In this document: one piece after another, positions 42,947 through 52,332 of the stretch
Layout of the letters: every line of letters begins with the position of its first letter
Position numbering within the stretch: the stretch's first letter is position 1
Assembly: GCF_902706195.1 (NCBI RefSeq)
Contig: NZ_CACSJO010000002.1
Span: 186,001-250,000 of the forward strand
From: Novosphingobium sp. 18050
GTDB taxonomy: Bacteria > Pseudomonadota > Alphaproteobacteria > Sphingomonadales > Sphingomonadaceae
Reading direction: 5' to 3'
Length of the DNA: 64,000 bases
The notes under the pieces: model-generated
Database searches by the model: none
The model's input: only the letters and a program-made list of their open reading frames with translations
Told to the model about the DNA's origin: nothing
Position numbers and translations under genes: made by a program

Positions 42947-43462
42947 TCAGTAGGGAATGGGCGCGGCGGTGAATGCGGGAACCTGCTGGCCCTGCACCAT
43001 GACCGCGGAGCGGCCGCTGATCACGATCGAGCCCAGAAGCGCGCCCACGGTGTTGCCGCGTCCTTCCTGGCGGTGCTTGCCGCTCAGCGGCATTTCGTGT
43101 CCGTTGACCAGGACGCTCCTGAATTCGACCTCGAACTTGCCCGACTTGCCGCCGATGGCGCGCCCGGTCTTCCATGAGATCACGCCGGTTACCGGCGATC
43201 CGCGCGGGATTACGACGAAGCCATTCTCGGTAACGTCGCCCACCGTCGCGAAGCGGAAGGCCTGCCCGACTTCCACATACTTGCTGCTGATTTCCTGAAG
43301 CGGGGTGATGTTCATCAGGGTGTTTGCGGGCATCAGTTTGCCCTGCATCACCTGCCCGGCCATGTTGACCCGCTGCGGCGCTTCAATGCCGCCCTGTAGC
43401 GGCTGCGCGAAAGCCGGCACTGCGCAAAGACACGCGGCAAGTGCAAGTGTAATGTACTTCAT
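42947..43462 (-). CDS. secreted protein of unknown function
   Basis: 171 residues with a clean signal peptide (MKYITLALAACLCAVPAFAQ). The mature part is mostly beta: TLMNITPLQEISSK, GFVVIPRGSPVTGVI, FEVEFRSVLVNG and a C-terminal GALLGSIVISGRSA. The pattern of beta strands and the V-I-P-R-G-S motif resemble envelope proteins that hold a small OB-like or beta-barrel domain. I do not recognise the family. A GGGGG ribosome site precedes the ATG at 43462. It is a single gene, converging on nrdB. Confidence 0.75.
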   Translation of the reverse strand: MKYITLALAACLCAVPAFAQPLQGGIEAPQRVNMAGQVMQGKLMPANTLMNITPLQEISSKYVEVGQAFRFATVGDVTENGFVVIPRGSPVTGVISWKTGRAIGGKSGKFEVEFRSVLVNGHEMPLSGKHRQEGRGNTVGALLGSIVISGRSAVMVQGQQVPAFTAAPIPY

Positions 43463-43691
43463 GAAAACCCCCGTTTGATTGACCATGGGCCAATACGGCG
43501 GATATCCTTACTTAGCCGTCAACGCCGGGGAGAAAGGCGATGACAAAATTGTAAGGCCAAGGGGCGTGTTTGGTCGAAGGTATCGGGCCTTACGGAATTA
43601 AACCTATACCCTAAGGGGCGTAATACTGTTGTGAAGGTACTGCGTCTGCGCTGCCTGATTGTCTGGACCTTGGCAGAAATCGCAATGCGCG

Positions 43692-43767
<76 letters not shown>

Positions 43768-43849
43768 CCTGCGTTCCGCTTTAAGCGGGGCAAGTCCGGC
43801 GCCCTTACCGCGAGCGGGGGGCACCGGTCCAGTCAGAAAACAGCTTTGG

Positions 43850-45589
43850 TCAGAAAACCGCGTGCGGCGCGTCTTCTTTCATCATTACCTGGCGAACCAG
43901 CGGGATGGGCGGGCCGCCGTGGCTGAGGAAATCGTCGTGGAAGGATTTCCACGCGGTGCGGCCGCCGCGCGTCGCGGTCCAGTCCTCGCGCAGCTTTCGG
44001 ATCATCAGCTTGCCCAGCGTGTAGTTGAGGTAGGCCGGATCATAAGTGCCGCGCGCGGCCTGCTGTTCGGCAGTGCCTTCGTCCTGGTAGCATTCCTTCA
44101 TGAACAGCGACTTGGACTGCGCCTGCGTCATCCCGCGCGCATGCAGGCCGATGGCGGAGAGGTAGCGGCAGTTGCGCAGCAGGGCGTTGGAGATCTGGCC
44201 CACCTGCACGCCGGGGTCGCCATCGCCCAGACCCGCTTCCAGCATCATTTCCTCGGCATAGTGCGCCCAGCCCTCGGCGAAGGCGTAGCCGACGAACAGT
44301 TTACCCACCATCGAGGGCGCGGCGTTCGAATGGAGGAACTGCAGGTAGTGGCCGGGCATCACCTCGTGGACGGTGGTGAACAGCAGGTCGGACTTGCCGG
44401 GGATATAGTCCATCTGCATCTGCTTCGACCAGGTCGGGTCTGGCGGCGAGATGTAGTAGATCGACGAGCCGCCGTTCTCCAGCGGCCCCGGCGGATCGAT
44501 ATAGGCCGAGTTTGCGCGGTTGTAGGGCGGGCTTTCCTCCACCTGCGCCATCTTGGTGCCGGGGATCGTCAGGATGTCGTGGGTGCGCACGAACTGCGCC
44601 AGCTCGGGGATTTCGCGGCGGGCTTCGGCGACGGGGCCATCGGCGGGCTTGTCGGCGCGCATCTTGTCGAAGCACTGGGGGATCGTCTTGCCCGGCGCGA
44701 ACTTCACGCAGGCCGCCTTCAGGGCCTGCTGGTTGCGCACGAGATCGGCGCGGCCGACCGCTTCCAGCCGGTCCAGCGGCGCATCGACAGACTCGGTGGC
44801 CGCGACCATGCGCGAGAACTTCTCCGCACCCATCGCGAAGCCTTGCGTCGGCGTGGCCTTGGCAACCTGCTCGGACACGGCCTTCATGGCGGTGGCGGCC
44901 GCTTCGGAAGATGCCTTGAAATCGGCCTGGAGCGCGGGGTCGGCCACGTCCGCGAAAGCGGCGCGGGCATCGCCGCGATAATAGTCAGCAAAGCCGCCGA
45001 AGCCGTCCTTGCCGACCTTGATGAAGCTGGCGGGCATCGCGGCGGGCAGGTTGGCGCGGATCTGCGCGGCGGCTGCGGGCACGGCTTTGAAGAAGGCGAT
45101 CATTGCCTTCATCCGCGTCGGCTTGTCGGCATAGTCGCGGCTGACGTAGACGTTCGGGTCGAGGCCGCCGTTGATGTAGAATGTCGGGTTGGTGTGCGGC
45201 AGGTCCGCGTCCTCCAGCCAGAACAGCTGGCCCTTGGCGACCTGCACCATGTAATCGCGCTCGAAGCTGTCTGCTTCGGACAGGTCGGTGAACGTGCCCG
45301 CCTTGTCGATCACCGAATGGAGGAATGCGGCGCGGGCCTTCAGGCCGGCATCGCTCCAGTCGGGCAGCTTGCCGTCATACTGGTGTGCGCCTTCGTAGAT
45401 GGCGAAAGAGGGATCGACGGCGAACCACTGCTCGATGCTCTGGTCGACGAAGGCCTTCCAGCTTGGGGTTGCTGCGGTTTGGGCCAGAGTAGTCTGGGCG
45501 GCGGCGCTGTTGTCGGCAGCAAGCGGCGGAGTGGCGGCGCAAGCAGCCAGCGAGAGGCAGGCGATACCTGCCAGCAGAACGGTCTTCAT
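43850..45589 (-). CDS. DUF885 lipoprotein, predicted zinc peptidase
   Basis: A 579-residue lipoprotein; the signal sequence ends in LAACAA (lipobox LAAC). The DUF885 domain holds TTVHEVMPGHYLQ (H408, E409, H414 of H-E-x3-G-H) and AEGWAHYAEEMM (Glu439 as likely third ligand), a pattern seen in predicted metallopeptidases. It is probably a periplasmic or outer-membrane-anchored peptidase; the substrate is unknown. It is a single leftward gene, starting 37 bases from the next upstream gene. Confidence 0.88.
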   Translation of the reverse strand: MKTVLLAGIACLSLAACAATPPLAADNSAAAQTTLAQTAATPSWKAFVDQSIEQWFAVDPSFAIYEGAHQYDGKLPDWSDAGLKARAAFLHSVIDKAGTFTDLSEADSFERDYMVQVAKGQLFWLEDADLPHTNPTFYINGGLDPNVYVSRDYADKPTRMKAMIAFFKAVPAAAAQIRANLPAAMPASFIKVGKDGFGGFADYYRGDARAAFADVADPALQADFKASSEAAATAMKAVSEQVAKATPTQGFAMGAEKFSRMVAATESVDAPLDRLEAVGRADLVRNQQALKAACVKFAPGKTIPQCFDKMRADKPADGPVAEARREIPELAQFVRTHDILTIPGTKMAQVEESPPYNRANSAYIDPPGPLENGGSSIYYISPPDPTWSKQMQMDYIPGKSDLLFTTVHEVMPGHYLQFLHSNAAPSMVGKLFVGYAFAEGWAHYAEEMMLEAGLGDGDPGVQVGQISNALLRNCRYLSAIGLHARGMTQAQSKSLFMKECYQDEGTAEQQAARGTYDPAYLNYTLGKLMIRKLREDWTATRGGRTAWKSFHDDFLSHGGPPIPLVRQVMMKEDAPHAVF

Positions 45590-45626
45590 GGGTGGGGGCT
45601 CCCTGTTTTATGGAGCAGGTTGTGCG

Positions 45627-46511
45627 TCAGGCCGCGCCGAAGGTCCAGCCCTCGGTGGCGGCAAGTTCTTCGGTCAGTTCAGAGGGATGCCACAGCTCGC
45701 TGCGGTGAGCAGCCGTGCGCAGCCATGCAGCGGTGACGAGGGCGTCGGCGCTGTGGTCGTCGATCGCTCCGCTGCCGCCCAGGGGCTGCGAGCCGAGGGC
45801 CGTCAGCGCGCTGTCGAGCGCGGCGTGGTCGGTCATCTTGGCGCGGCCTGCGGTGCGCCCGGCGGCGACGGCGGCGAGGGTGGTGTAGATTTCCACCACC
45901 ACCGGCCCGCTTTCCGGCAGCGGATCTACCGGCCATACCGGCACGCGTCCGCCCAGCCGGTGGAGCAGGCGCATCCCAGTCAGGCTCGACTTGCCGACTT
46001 GCGCCGCGCCGACGAGGTTGAAGTTGGAGTAAGGCCTGCACCCGGCGCGGGCCTGCGCTTCCTCGGTCACGCGCATCCGTCCGCGCCGGTGCAGGGCGCC
46101 GGGGAGGTGGAAATGCGCACCCTCGCGCCCGCCGTGGCGGCGGAAATAGGCGCTGAGACCTGGGTGGTCGACGAAGCTGGCGGCGGAAAAGTGCGGGTCC
46201 GCTGCACAGAGGTCGTCGATCATCGCCCAGAGCGCGCGGGCACTTGGCGGGCTTTGCACCCAGCCGGGAAAGAACGCACCCGCATCGGCGAAAGGCAGTG
46301 ATATGCCGAGGTCCATTCCGACCAGCGTATCGGGCGGCAGGTGGCGGAGCAGCAGGTCCAGCACCTCGGGCCGCGACCAGCGAGCATGGCCCGGCGGGTG
46401 CAGCAGGCGGGGGGCGGCGTTCCCTTCCGCGCAAAGGGCGACGGCGATGCCCTTGTGCCGCTCACCCAGCGCGCCGGACCAGTCGATCGCCATGAAGTTG
46501 CGGAAGTGCAT
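45627..46511 (-). CDS. predicted RNase H-like protein (DUF429-like)
   Basis: A 294-residue soluble protein. MAIDWSGA near the start, VGMDLGISLP, VVVEIYTTLAA and DDHSADALVTAAWL place acidic residues as in DUF429/RNase H-fold proteins (an early Asp, a mid Asp, a Glu in E-I-Y, a late D-x-x-D-A). The activity is unproven; a nuclease role is inferred from the fold. GGAG lies 6 bases before the ATG. It is followed by the DUF885 gene; a large inverted repeat lies just upstream. Confidence 0.65.
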   Translation of the reverse strand: MHFRNFMAIDWSGALGERHKGIAVALCAEGNAAPRLLHPPGHARWSRPEVLDLLLRHLPPDTLVGMDLGISLPFADAGAFFPGWVQSPPSARALWAMIDDLCAADPHFSAASFVDHPGLSAYFRRHGGREGAHFHLPGALHRRGRMRVTEEAQARAGCRPYSNFNLVGAAQVGKSSLTGMRLLHRLGGRVPVWPVDPLPESGPVVVEIYTTLAAVAAGRTAGRAKMTDHAALDSALTALGSQPLGGSGAIDDHSADALVTAAWLRTAAHRSELWHPSELTEELAATEGWTFGAA

Positions 46512-46541
46512 CGTGGCTCCATGCTCGGCGGCCGGCGGGTG

Positions 46542-46647
46542 GCGGCGGGGGCTTCGACAAGCTCAGCCTGAGCGGACTTTGAATGAATGAGTAAGTGAGA
46601 TGAACTTGCAAACCCGCTCAGGCTGAGCTTGTCGAAGCCCCCGCCGC
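46542..46647. repeat. perfect 34-bp inverted repeat (REP/BIME-like)
   Basis: The left arm 46542-46575 and right arm 46614-46647 are perfectly complementary over 34 bases, with a 38-base spacer. The unit GCTTCGACAAGCTCAGCCTG is familiar as a dispersed repeat in sphingomonads and other proteobacteria. It lies between the leftward rarA gene and the leftward RNase H-like gene and could form a very stable hairpin after rarA. No transposase is near it. Confidence 0.9.
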
Positions 46648-46667
46648 ATTCGTACGGGCAAGAAGGA

Positions 46668-47990
46668 TCACCCCTCCCGCCGTTCGCTGCGCTTCTTGTC
46701 CCACCATTCGAGGCGCTTCTTTACTTCGCGCTCGAATCCGCGTTCGACGGGTTCGTAGTAGACTTGCGGGCCGATCTCGTCGGGCCAGTAGTTGTCGCCG
46801 GAGAAACCGTCGGGCGCATCGTGGTCGTAGGCGTAGTCCTTGCCGTAGCCGATGTCCTTCATCAGCTTGGTCGGCGCGTTGAGGATGTTGGCCGGGGGGC
46901 TGAGCGATCCCGTCTCGCGCGCGGCCTTGAACGAGGACTTGAACGCCGCATAGGCCGCATTCGATTTGGGCGCGGTGGCGACGTAGAGGCAGGCCTGCAC
47001 GATCGCCAGCTCCCCCTCGGGAGAGCCGAGGAATTCGTAGGCGTCCTTGGCGGCAAGGCATTGCACCAGCGCCTGCGGATCGGCGAGGCCGATGTCCTCG
47101 CTAGCCATGCGGACCAGTCGGCGCAGGACGAACAGCGGCTCCTCCCCTGCCGTCAGCATCCGCGCCATGTAATAGAGCGCGGCCTGCGGATCGGACCCGC
47201 GCACCGATTTGTGCAGCGCGCTGATCAGGTTGTAGTGCCCGTCGCGGTCCTTGTCATAAACGGCCACGCGGCGCTGCAGAAACTGGCCGAGACCCGCCGG
47301 ATCGAGAGGGGCGGCGATTTTCGCGGCGTAGAGCGTTTCGGCTTGGTTGAGCAGGAACCGCCCGTCGCCGTCCGCCGAGGCGACCAGCGCCTCGCGCGCA
47401 GCGGCGGTCAGCGGTAGCGGGCCTTCGAGGTCTTCGGCCTTGTCCAGCAGCGCGGACAGCGCGGCGGCATCGAGGCGGTGCAGGATCAGCACCTGCGCGC
47501 GGCTGAGCAAAGCGGCGTTGAGCGCGAAGCTGGGATTCTCGGTCGTCGCGCCGACGAGAGTGACGGTGCCGCGCTCGACGAAGGGCAGGAAGCCGTCCTG
47601 CTGGGCGCGGTTGAAACGGTGGATCTCGTCCACGAACAGTAGCGTGCGCTGTCCTGCCTTTGCCGCGACATCCGCCTCGGCAAAGGCTTTCTTGAGGTCC
47701 GCCACCCCCGAGAACACCGCCGACACCGCATGGAACCGCATCCCTACCGCAGCGGCAAGCAGGCGCGCGGTGCTGGTCTTGCCGGTGCCGGGCGGGCCCC
47801 ACAGGATCATCGAGGACAGGCGCCCCGCCGCCACCATCCGCCCGATCGCGCCTTCCGGGCCGGTCAGGTGCTCCTGCCCCACCACGTCCTCAAGGACGCG
47901 CGGGCGCAGGCGGTCGGCGAGCGGGGCATCCTCGCGCAGGTCATCGGGGGTGCCGGCGGGCGGCAGTTCGTCGGCGAAAAGGTCGGCCAT
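46668..47990 (-). CDS. rarA: replication-associated recombination protein RarA
   Basis: A 440-residue AAA+ ATPase. The N-terminus has LADRLRPRVLEDVVGQEHL, Walker A (LWGPPGTGKTS), Walker B (LLFVDEIHRFN), sensor 1 (LVGATTENPSF), and a C-terminal tetramerisation region with ALYYMARML and a KDYAYDHDAPDGFSGDNYWP stretch, all matching RarA/MgsA. It acts at stalled forks. The ATG is the natural start. Confidence 0.95.
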   Translation of the reverse strand: MADLFADELPPAGTPDDLREDAPLADRLRPRVLEDVVGQEHLTGPEGAIGRMVAAGRLSSMILWGPPGTGKTSTARLLAAAVGMRFHAVSAVFSGVADLKKAFAEADVAAKAGQRTLLFVDEIHRFNRAQQDGFLPFVERGTVTLVGATTENPSFALNAALLSRAQVLILHRLDAAALSALLDKAEDLEGPLPLTAAAREALVASADGDGRFLLNQAETLYAAKIAAPLDPAGLGQFLQRRVAVYDKDRDGHYNLISALHKSVRGSDPQAALYYMARMLTAGEEPLFVLRRLVRMASEDIGLADPQALVQCLAAKDAYEFLGSPEGELAIVQACLYVATAPKSNAAYAAFKSSFKAARETGSLSPPANILNAPTKLMKDIGYGKDYAYDHDAPDGFSGDNYWPDEIGPQVYYEPVERGFEREVKKRLEWWDKKRSERREG

Positions 47991-48077
47991 GACGGCTATC
48001 TAGCGAGCTTTGCGGGCAATTGCATCGGCCGAGGGGCAGGAGTAGGGGGAGGCGGTGCAAAAAGGGGCGCGAAACTC

Positions 48078-48515
48078 GTGGCAGATGCTGTCGTAACGAA
48101 GCCGCGCTGGCCCTATTGGCTGGTCGCGGTGCTGGCGCTCACATGGAACACCTTCGGGTGCCTGGATTTCACCATGACCGCGATGCGCAGCCCCACCTGG
48201 CTTGCGTCACAGCCGCCCGAGGTCATCGACTGGCTCGATTCCGCGCCTACGTGGTCGCTGTTCACGTGGGCGCTGGGCGTGGGCGGCGGGTTCGTCGGAT
48301 CGCTGGCCCTGCTGGACCGCTCGCGCTGGGCGGTCCCGGCCTTCGCCGGTTCACTATGCGGGCTGGCGGGGAATCAGGTCTGGCAGGCAACCTCGGACGT
48401 GCCCGGCGGCATGACCAGCCCCGGCAATCTCGCACTTAATGGCGCCATATGGGCGGTGGCCCTGGCGCTGCTCTGGTACGCCGCGAATAAGCGCCGTCAG
48501 GGTGTCCTTAACTGA
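48078..48515 (+). CDS. four-helix membrane protein of unknown function
   Basis: A 145-residue protein with four predicted membrane helices. It opens WPYWLVAVLALTWNTFGCLDF, where the WNxxGxxD pattern is conserved in a family of small alphaproteobacterial membrane proteins. The start is a GTG with AAGGGG about 11 bases upstream; no ATG in this frame would keep the first helix. The gene is divergent from rarA. Function unknown. Confidence 0.72.
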   Translation: MADAVVTKPRWPYWLVAVLALTWNTFGCLDFTMTAMRSPTWLASQPPEVIDWLDSAPTWSLFTWALGVGGGFVGSLALLDRSRWAVPAFAGSLCGLAGNQVWQATSDVPGGMTSPGNLALNGAIWAVALALLWYAANKRRQGVLN

Positions 48516-48590
48516 GCTTTCCTGCAATTGCCCGTGCCCGCTCCGGGACAAGGCTGTATACCCGTGCTCATACGGGAGAGGATTCGATAG

Positions 48591-49403
48591 ATGCCACATC
48601 CGCTTGGGATCGAATTGTTGACGGTACTTGGGCTTGGCCCGGTCGAGCATGTCACGCTGGCAGCGGACCTCGGCTGCACCACCATCTCGATGGGGCTGAA
48701 CCAGTTGCCCGAGCGCTTCAACCCTCACGGCTACGCCGCATGGTCGCTGCGCGATGATGCAGGCCTGCGACGCGACCTGAAGGCCGCACTGCGTGACCGG
48801 GGCGTGGCGATCTCCATCGCCGAGGGACTGGGAGTCTCTCCCGACATCGATGCGTCCCAGCGCGCAGCGGACATGGACCTGTTCGCCGACCTCGGCGCCC
48901 TGCGGGTCAACGCCGTCGACATGGGCGCCGAGCGCGAACGCGCCTTCGACCAACTCGCCATCCTTGCGGAAATGGCCGCCGAACGCAGTATGGGGTTTTC
49001 CATCGAGTTCTGCCCGCTGTTCACCATCCGCTCGCTGCCAGAAGCACTGGATGCCGTGCGCCACATCGGCGAAGGCCGAGCCGGGGTGCTGATCGATGCG
49101 ATGCACTTCTTCCGCTCCGGCGGGACAGTGCGCCAGATCGCGGAACTGGACCCGGCGCTGATCGGGCACGTCCAGCTCAGCGACGCTCCCCGTAAGGGCG
49201 AGGGCGATTATATGGCCGAGGCGATGACAGGGCGCATGGTGCCGGGGCAGGGCGAACTGCCGCTGCGGGAGTTCGTCGATGCCCTGCCGCGCGGGCAGGT
49301 GCTGGGGCTTGAGGTGCCGCTGATGGCAGCAGCGCAGAACGGACGGGCCGCGAAGGACTACGTGGGCGAGATCGTCAAGCGCACGCGGGAATTGCTGGTT
49401 TAA
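48591..49403 (+). CDS. sugar phosphate isomerase/epimerase family protein (TIM barrel)
   Basis: 270 residues of the AP-endonuclease-2-like TIM barrel. It has [47 protein letters not shown] and HVQLSDAPR, with the acidic and His metal-binding residues in the expected strands. Family members isomerise sugars or inosose-like compounds. No adjacent catabolic pathway points to the substrate. GGAG lies before the ATG. Confidence 0.85.
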   Translation: MPHPLGIELLTVLGLGPVEHVTLAADLGCTTISMGLNQLPERFNPHGYAAWSLRDDAGLRRDLKAALRDRGVAISIAEGLGVSPDIDASQRAADMDLFADLGALRVNAVDMGAERERAFDQLAILAEMAAERSMGFSIEFCPLFTIRSLPEALDAVRHIGEGRAGVLIDAMHFFRSGGTVRQIAELDPALIGHVQLSDAPRKGEGDYMAEAMTGRMVPGQGELPLREFVDALPRGQVLGLEVPLMAAAQNGRAAKDYVGEIVKRTRELLV

Positions 49404-49420
49404 ACGGGAAGGTTTTAAGA

Positions 49421-49447
49421 CCTGGGGCCATCGCCCCCGGCCCCGGG
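49421..49447. terminator. 9-bp hairpin between convergent genes
   Basis: CCTGGGGCC (49421-49429) pairs with GGCCCCGGG (49439-49447), with one T-G wobble and a 9-base loop. It lies between the isomerase-like gene and the convergent GMC oxidoreductase gene. Confidence 0.6.
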
Positions 49448-49494
49448 AATGTCGGCGTCGCGCCTCGTTTGGACGGGGGTGGGTTGTTGCGGGG

Positions 49495-51096
49495 TTATGC
49501 GCCCCTGCTTCTTCCCGACTTCAAAACCATCTCCGCCCCTTTCTCCGCGATCATCATGGTCGGAGCATTGGTATTCCCCGAGGTGATCGCCGGCATCACC
49601 GAGGCGTCGATCACGCGCAGCCCCCGGACTCCGGTAACCCGCAGTTCCCCATCCACCACAGCTCCCATCGCCGCCGTGCCGACCGGGTGGAAGATGGTCG
49701 TCCCGATCTCTCCGGCGGCGGCTTGCAGTTCCTCTTCGGTCTGGAAGGCGATGCCTGGGCGTACTTCCTCCGGGTGGTATCGGGCGAGGGCGGGCTGGGC
49801 GACGATGGCGCGGGTGATGCGGATCGCGTCGGCGGCGACGCGGCGGTCTTCTTCGGCCGAGAGGTAGTTCGGCCGGATCGAGGGGGCGGTGGCTGCGTCG
49901 GTGCTGGTGATGCGGCTGGTCCCCCGACTTTCGGGGCGCAGGTTGCAAACGCTGGCGGTGAAAGCGGGGAACGGGTCCAGCGCACCGCCGAAAGCTGCGA
50001 GGCTCAGGGGCTGGACGTGGTATTCGAGGTTGGCGGTGGCATAGCGTGGATTGCTGCGGGTGAAGACGCCGAGCTGGCTGGGCGCCATGGCCATCGGTCC
50101 GGTGCGGCGCAGGGCGTATTCCATGCCGATCAGGGCTTTGCCGAAGATGTTGGCGGCGCGGGCGTTGAGGGTGGCGACGCCCGATACGCGCCAGGCGCAG
50201 CGCAGCTGCAGGTGGTCCTGCAGGTTCGCGCCGACTTCAGGGCTGTCGGCCACGGGGGCGATGCCGAGGTCGGCGAGGCGGGCAGCACCGCCGATGCCGC
50301 TGCGTTCGAGGATCGCGGGCGAGCCGATCGCACCGGCCGCCAGAATGACTTCGCCGCCGGTGCGGGCCTCGCGCTTTTCGCGGCCGATCGTGTAGGCGAC
50401 GCCGACGGCGCGGCCTTCCTCGATGATGACGCGGTCCACCAGCGCGCCCGTTTCCACTTTGAGGTTGGCGCGGGTGCGCACGGGTTTGAGGAACGCGTCG
50501 GACGCGCTCCAGCGCCACCCACTGCGCTGGGTGACCTGGAAGAAGCCGGCACCTTCGTTGTCGCCGGTGTTGAAATCGCGGCTATGGGGGATGCCCTGCT
50601 GCTCGCAGGCATCGCGGAAGGATTCGAGGATTTCCCAGCGCAGGCGCTGCTTTTCGACGCGGATCTCACCGCCGCCGCCGTGAAATTCGCTGGCGCCTTC
50701 GTAGTGGTCCTCGGCGCGCTTGAAGTAGGGCAGGACGTCGTCCCACCCCCACCCGGTGTTTCCGGACTGGCGCCAGCCGTCATAGTCGGCAGCCTGTCCG
50801 CGCATATAGATCATGCCGTTGATCGAGGAGGAGCCGCCCAGCACGCGGCCTCGCGGATACTTGAGCGCCCGCCCGCCGAGGCCTTGCTCGGCCTCGGTCG
50901 ACATGCACCAGTCGGTGCGCGGGTTGCCGATGCAATAGAGGTAGCCGACCGGGACGCGAATCCAGATGTAGTCGTCCTTGCCGCCCGCTTCGAGCAGGAG
51001 AACCCGCGTTTTCGGGTCGGCGCTGAGGCGGTTGGCGAGGACGCAGCCAGCGCTTCCTCCGCCCACGATGATATAGTCGAACTCTCCCATTTCCAT
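49495..51096 (-). CDS. GMC family FAD-dependent oxidoreductase (choline dehydrogenase-like)
   Basis: A 533-residue flavoprotein. The FAD motif [18 protein letters not shown] is at the N-terminus, then [21 protein letters not shown] (GMC signature 1), [20 protein letters not shown] (signature 2) and the C-terminal HPVGTAAMG and [16 protein letters not shown], holding the catalytic His and Asn. It oxidises an alcohol; the substrate is unknown. An alternative start is the ATG two codons downstream (MGEFDY). Confidence 0.92.
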   Translation of the reverse strand: MEMGEFDYIIVGGGSAGCVLANRLSADPKTRVLLLEAGGKDDYIWIRVPVGYLYCIGNPRTDWCMSTEAEQGLGGRALKYPRGRVLGGSSSINGMIYMRGQAADYDGWRQSGNTGWGWDDVLPYFKRAEDHYEGASEFHGGGGEIRVEKQRLRWEILESFRDACEQQGIPHSRDFNTGDNEGAGFFQVTQRSGWRWSASDAFLKPVRTRANLKVETGALVDRVIIEEGRAVGVAYTIGREKREARTGGEVILAAGAIGSPAILERSGIGGAARLADLGIAPVADSPEVGANLQDHLQLRCAWRVSGVATLNARAANIFGKALIGMEYALRRTGPMAMAPSQLGVFTRSNPRYATANLEYHVQPLSLAAFGGALDPFPAFTASVCNLRPESRGTSRITSTDAATAPSIRPNYLSAEEDRRVAADAIRITRAIVAQPALARYHPEEVRPGIAFQTEEELQAAAGEIGTTIFHPVGTAAMGAVVDGELRVTGVRGLRVIDASVMPAITSGNTNAPTMMIAEKGAEMVLKSGRSRGA

Positions 51097-51263
51097 GGGC
51101 TAGGCCGGGTGCTGCGGGCGGGCAAGTGGACGCAGTGCTAGGTGCGGCAGGGGGCGGATTTGGTCGCTCGGGCGATGCCGGGCGGGCTGTCGGGCAAATG
51201 CCTTGCCGGGCCGGTCGCGCGATCCCACCATCGTCTGCGAAAGAACAAGGATGAGGAAAAGCC

Positions 51264-52127
51264 ATGACCGTACCCAAGATCGGCAAAGTGGGCCTATGGT
51301 CGCTGGAGATGCGCTTTGGGGACAAGGCGCTGTCGAACGCGGCGGCTGAGGAACTCGAAGCGCTGGGCTACGGTGCGGTGTGGGTGCCCGGCGGCATCGA
51401 CGACGGCGCACCGGCGGAGGTGGAGCGGCTGCTGGCGGTGACGTCTCGCATGACGATCGCGACGGGCATCCTCAACATCTGGAAGCATGAGCCGGCGCAG
51501 CTGGCCGCGTGGTTCGGTGGCCTGCCCGATGCCGCGAAGGCGCGCACGCTGCTGGGGCTGGGCATCAGCCACGGGCCCCTCATCGGCGAGAAGTGGGGCA
51601 AGCCGCTCGAAGTGACTTCGGCTTTCCTCGACGGCCTGTTCGCGGCCGGGATGCCGAGGGATAATCTGTGCCTTGCCGCGCTGGGGCCGAAGATGGTCGC
51701 GCTCTCTGGAGAGCGGACGGCGGGCGCGCATCCCTATCTCGTCACGCCGGAGCATACTGCGCAGGCCCGCGCGATCCTGGGCGCGGGGCCGCTGCTGGCG
51801 CCGGAGCAGGGCGTGATCCTGGAGTCGGACCCGGCCAAGGCGCGCGAACTGGCCCTGGGTGCATTGGAACACTACGCCCGCCTGCCCAATTATCGGAACA
51901 ACTGGCTGCGGCTGGGTTTCAGCGAGGTCGAGATCGATTCTCTCGACGAACGGCTGCTCGACGCGCTTTTCGCGATCGGGAATGTCGAGAAAGTAGCCCA
52001 CCGCGTGCAGGCGCATCTCGACGCGGGTGCGGACCATGTCTGCCTGCAAGTGATCGCCGGACGGCAGGGCGGGTCGTTCGACACACTGCTGCCGCACTGG
52101 CGCGACCTTGCCCAGGCTCTGCTGTAA
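51264..52127 (+). CDS. LLM-class (luciferase-like) flavin oxidoreductase, TIGR03620-like
   Basis: This 287-residue protein is a TIM barrel of the luciferase-like monooxygenase class. It has EELEALGYGAVWVPGG, IATGILNIW, RTLLGLGISHGPL, CLAALGPKMVALSGE and LGFSEVEID. It resembles families annotated as F420-dependent, but F420 is not expected in most sphingomonads, so FMN or another cofactor is possible. A good AGGATGAGG ribosome site precedes the ATG. It is divergent from the GMC gene. Confidence 0.85.
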   Translation: MTVPKIGKVGLWSLEMRFGDKALSNAAAEELEALGYGAVWVPGGIDDGAPAEVERLLAVTSRMTIATGILNIWKHEPAQLAAWFGGLPDAAKARTLLGLGISHGPLIGEKWGKPLEVTSAFLDGLFAAGMPRDNLCLAALGPKMVALSGERTAGAHPYLVTPEHTAQARAILGAGPLLAPEQGVILESDPAKARELALGALEHYARLPNYRNNWLRLGFSEVEIDSLDERLLDALFAIGNVEKVAHRVQAHLDAGADHVCLQVIAGRQGGSFDTLLPHWRDLAQALL

Positions 52128-52231
52128 GCGCGGTACGTGAGGGTCTCGATTTTTCGGGCGCGTTAAGGAATTCGTAAGAGGTTACAGTTAGTTCTGTGGG
52201 TACAGGAGATGGCGACTTTGTCGTCAGATTT

Positions 52232-52298
52232 GACGGGAGCCGCCCGCAACCGGATCGAGGTCTTACGACCTAACCCGGTAAAGCAGGCGGTTCCTGTC
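52232..52298 (+). ncRNA. candidate structured RNA between convergent genes
   Basis: Arms 52232-52247 and 52283-52298 pair over 16 positions with two G-U wobbles and one mismatch. Inside, ACCGG (52249-52253) pairs with CCGGT (52275-52279), and AGGTC (52258-52262) with GACCT (52267-52271) around TTAC. A further small hairpin (GGCGAC/GTCGTC) lies just upstream. The two wobbles are allowed only in the + strand RNA. It could be a small RNA or an elaborate terminator for the LLM gene. Confidence 0.35.
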
Positions 52299-52332
52299 AA
52301 TTTCACTGTTCAGCCCAAACCATCTGTAGACG

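Noticed and set aside
43862..45736. A 624-codon open frame antisense to the DUF885 gene.
   Set aside because: The DUF885 protein has signal peptide, lipobox and zinc motif; the antisense frame has none of these and its composition is that of a shadow.
52160..52180. A CtrA-type TTAA-N7-TTAA site.
   Set aside because: The second half is GTAA, and there is no downstream gene on the plus strand that it could control.
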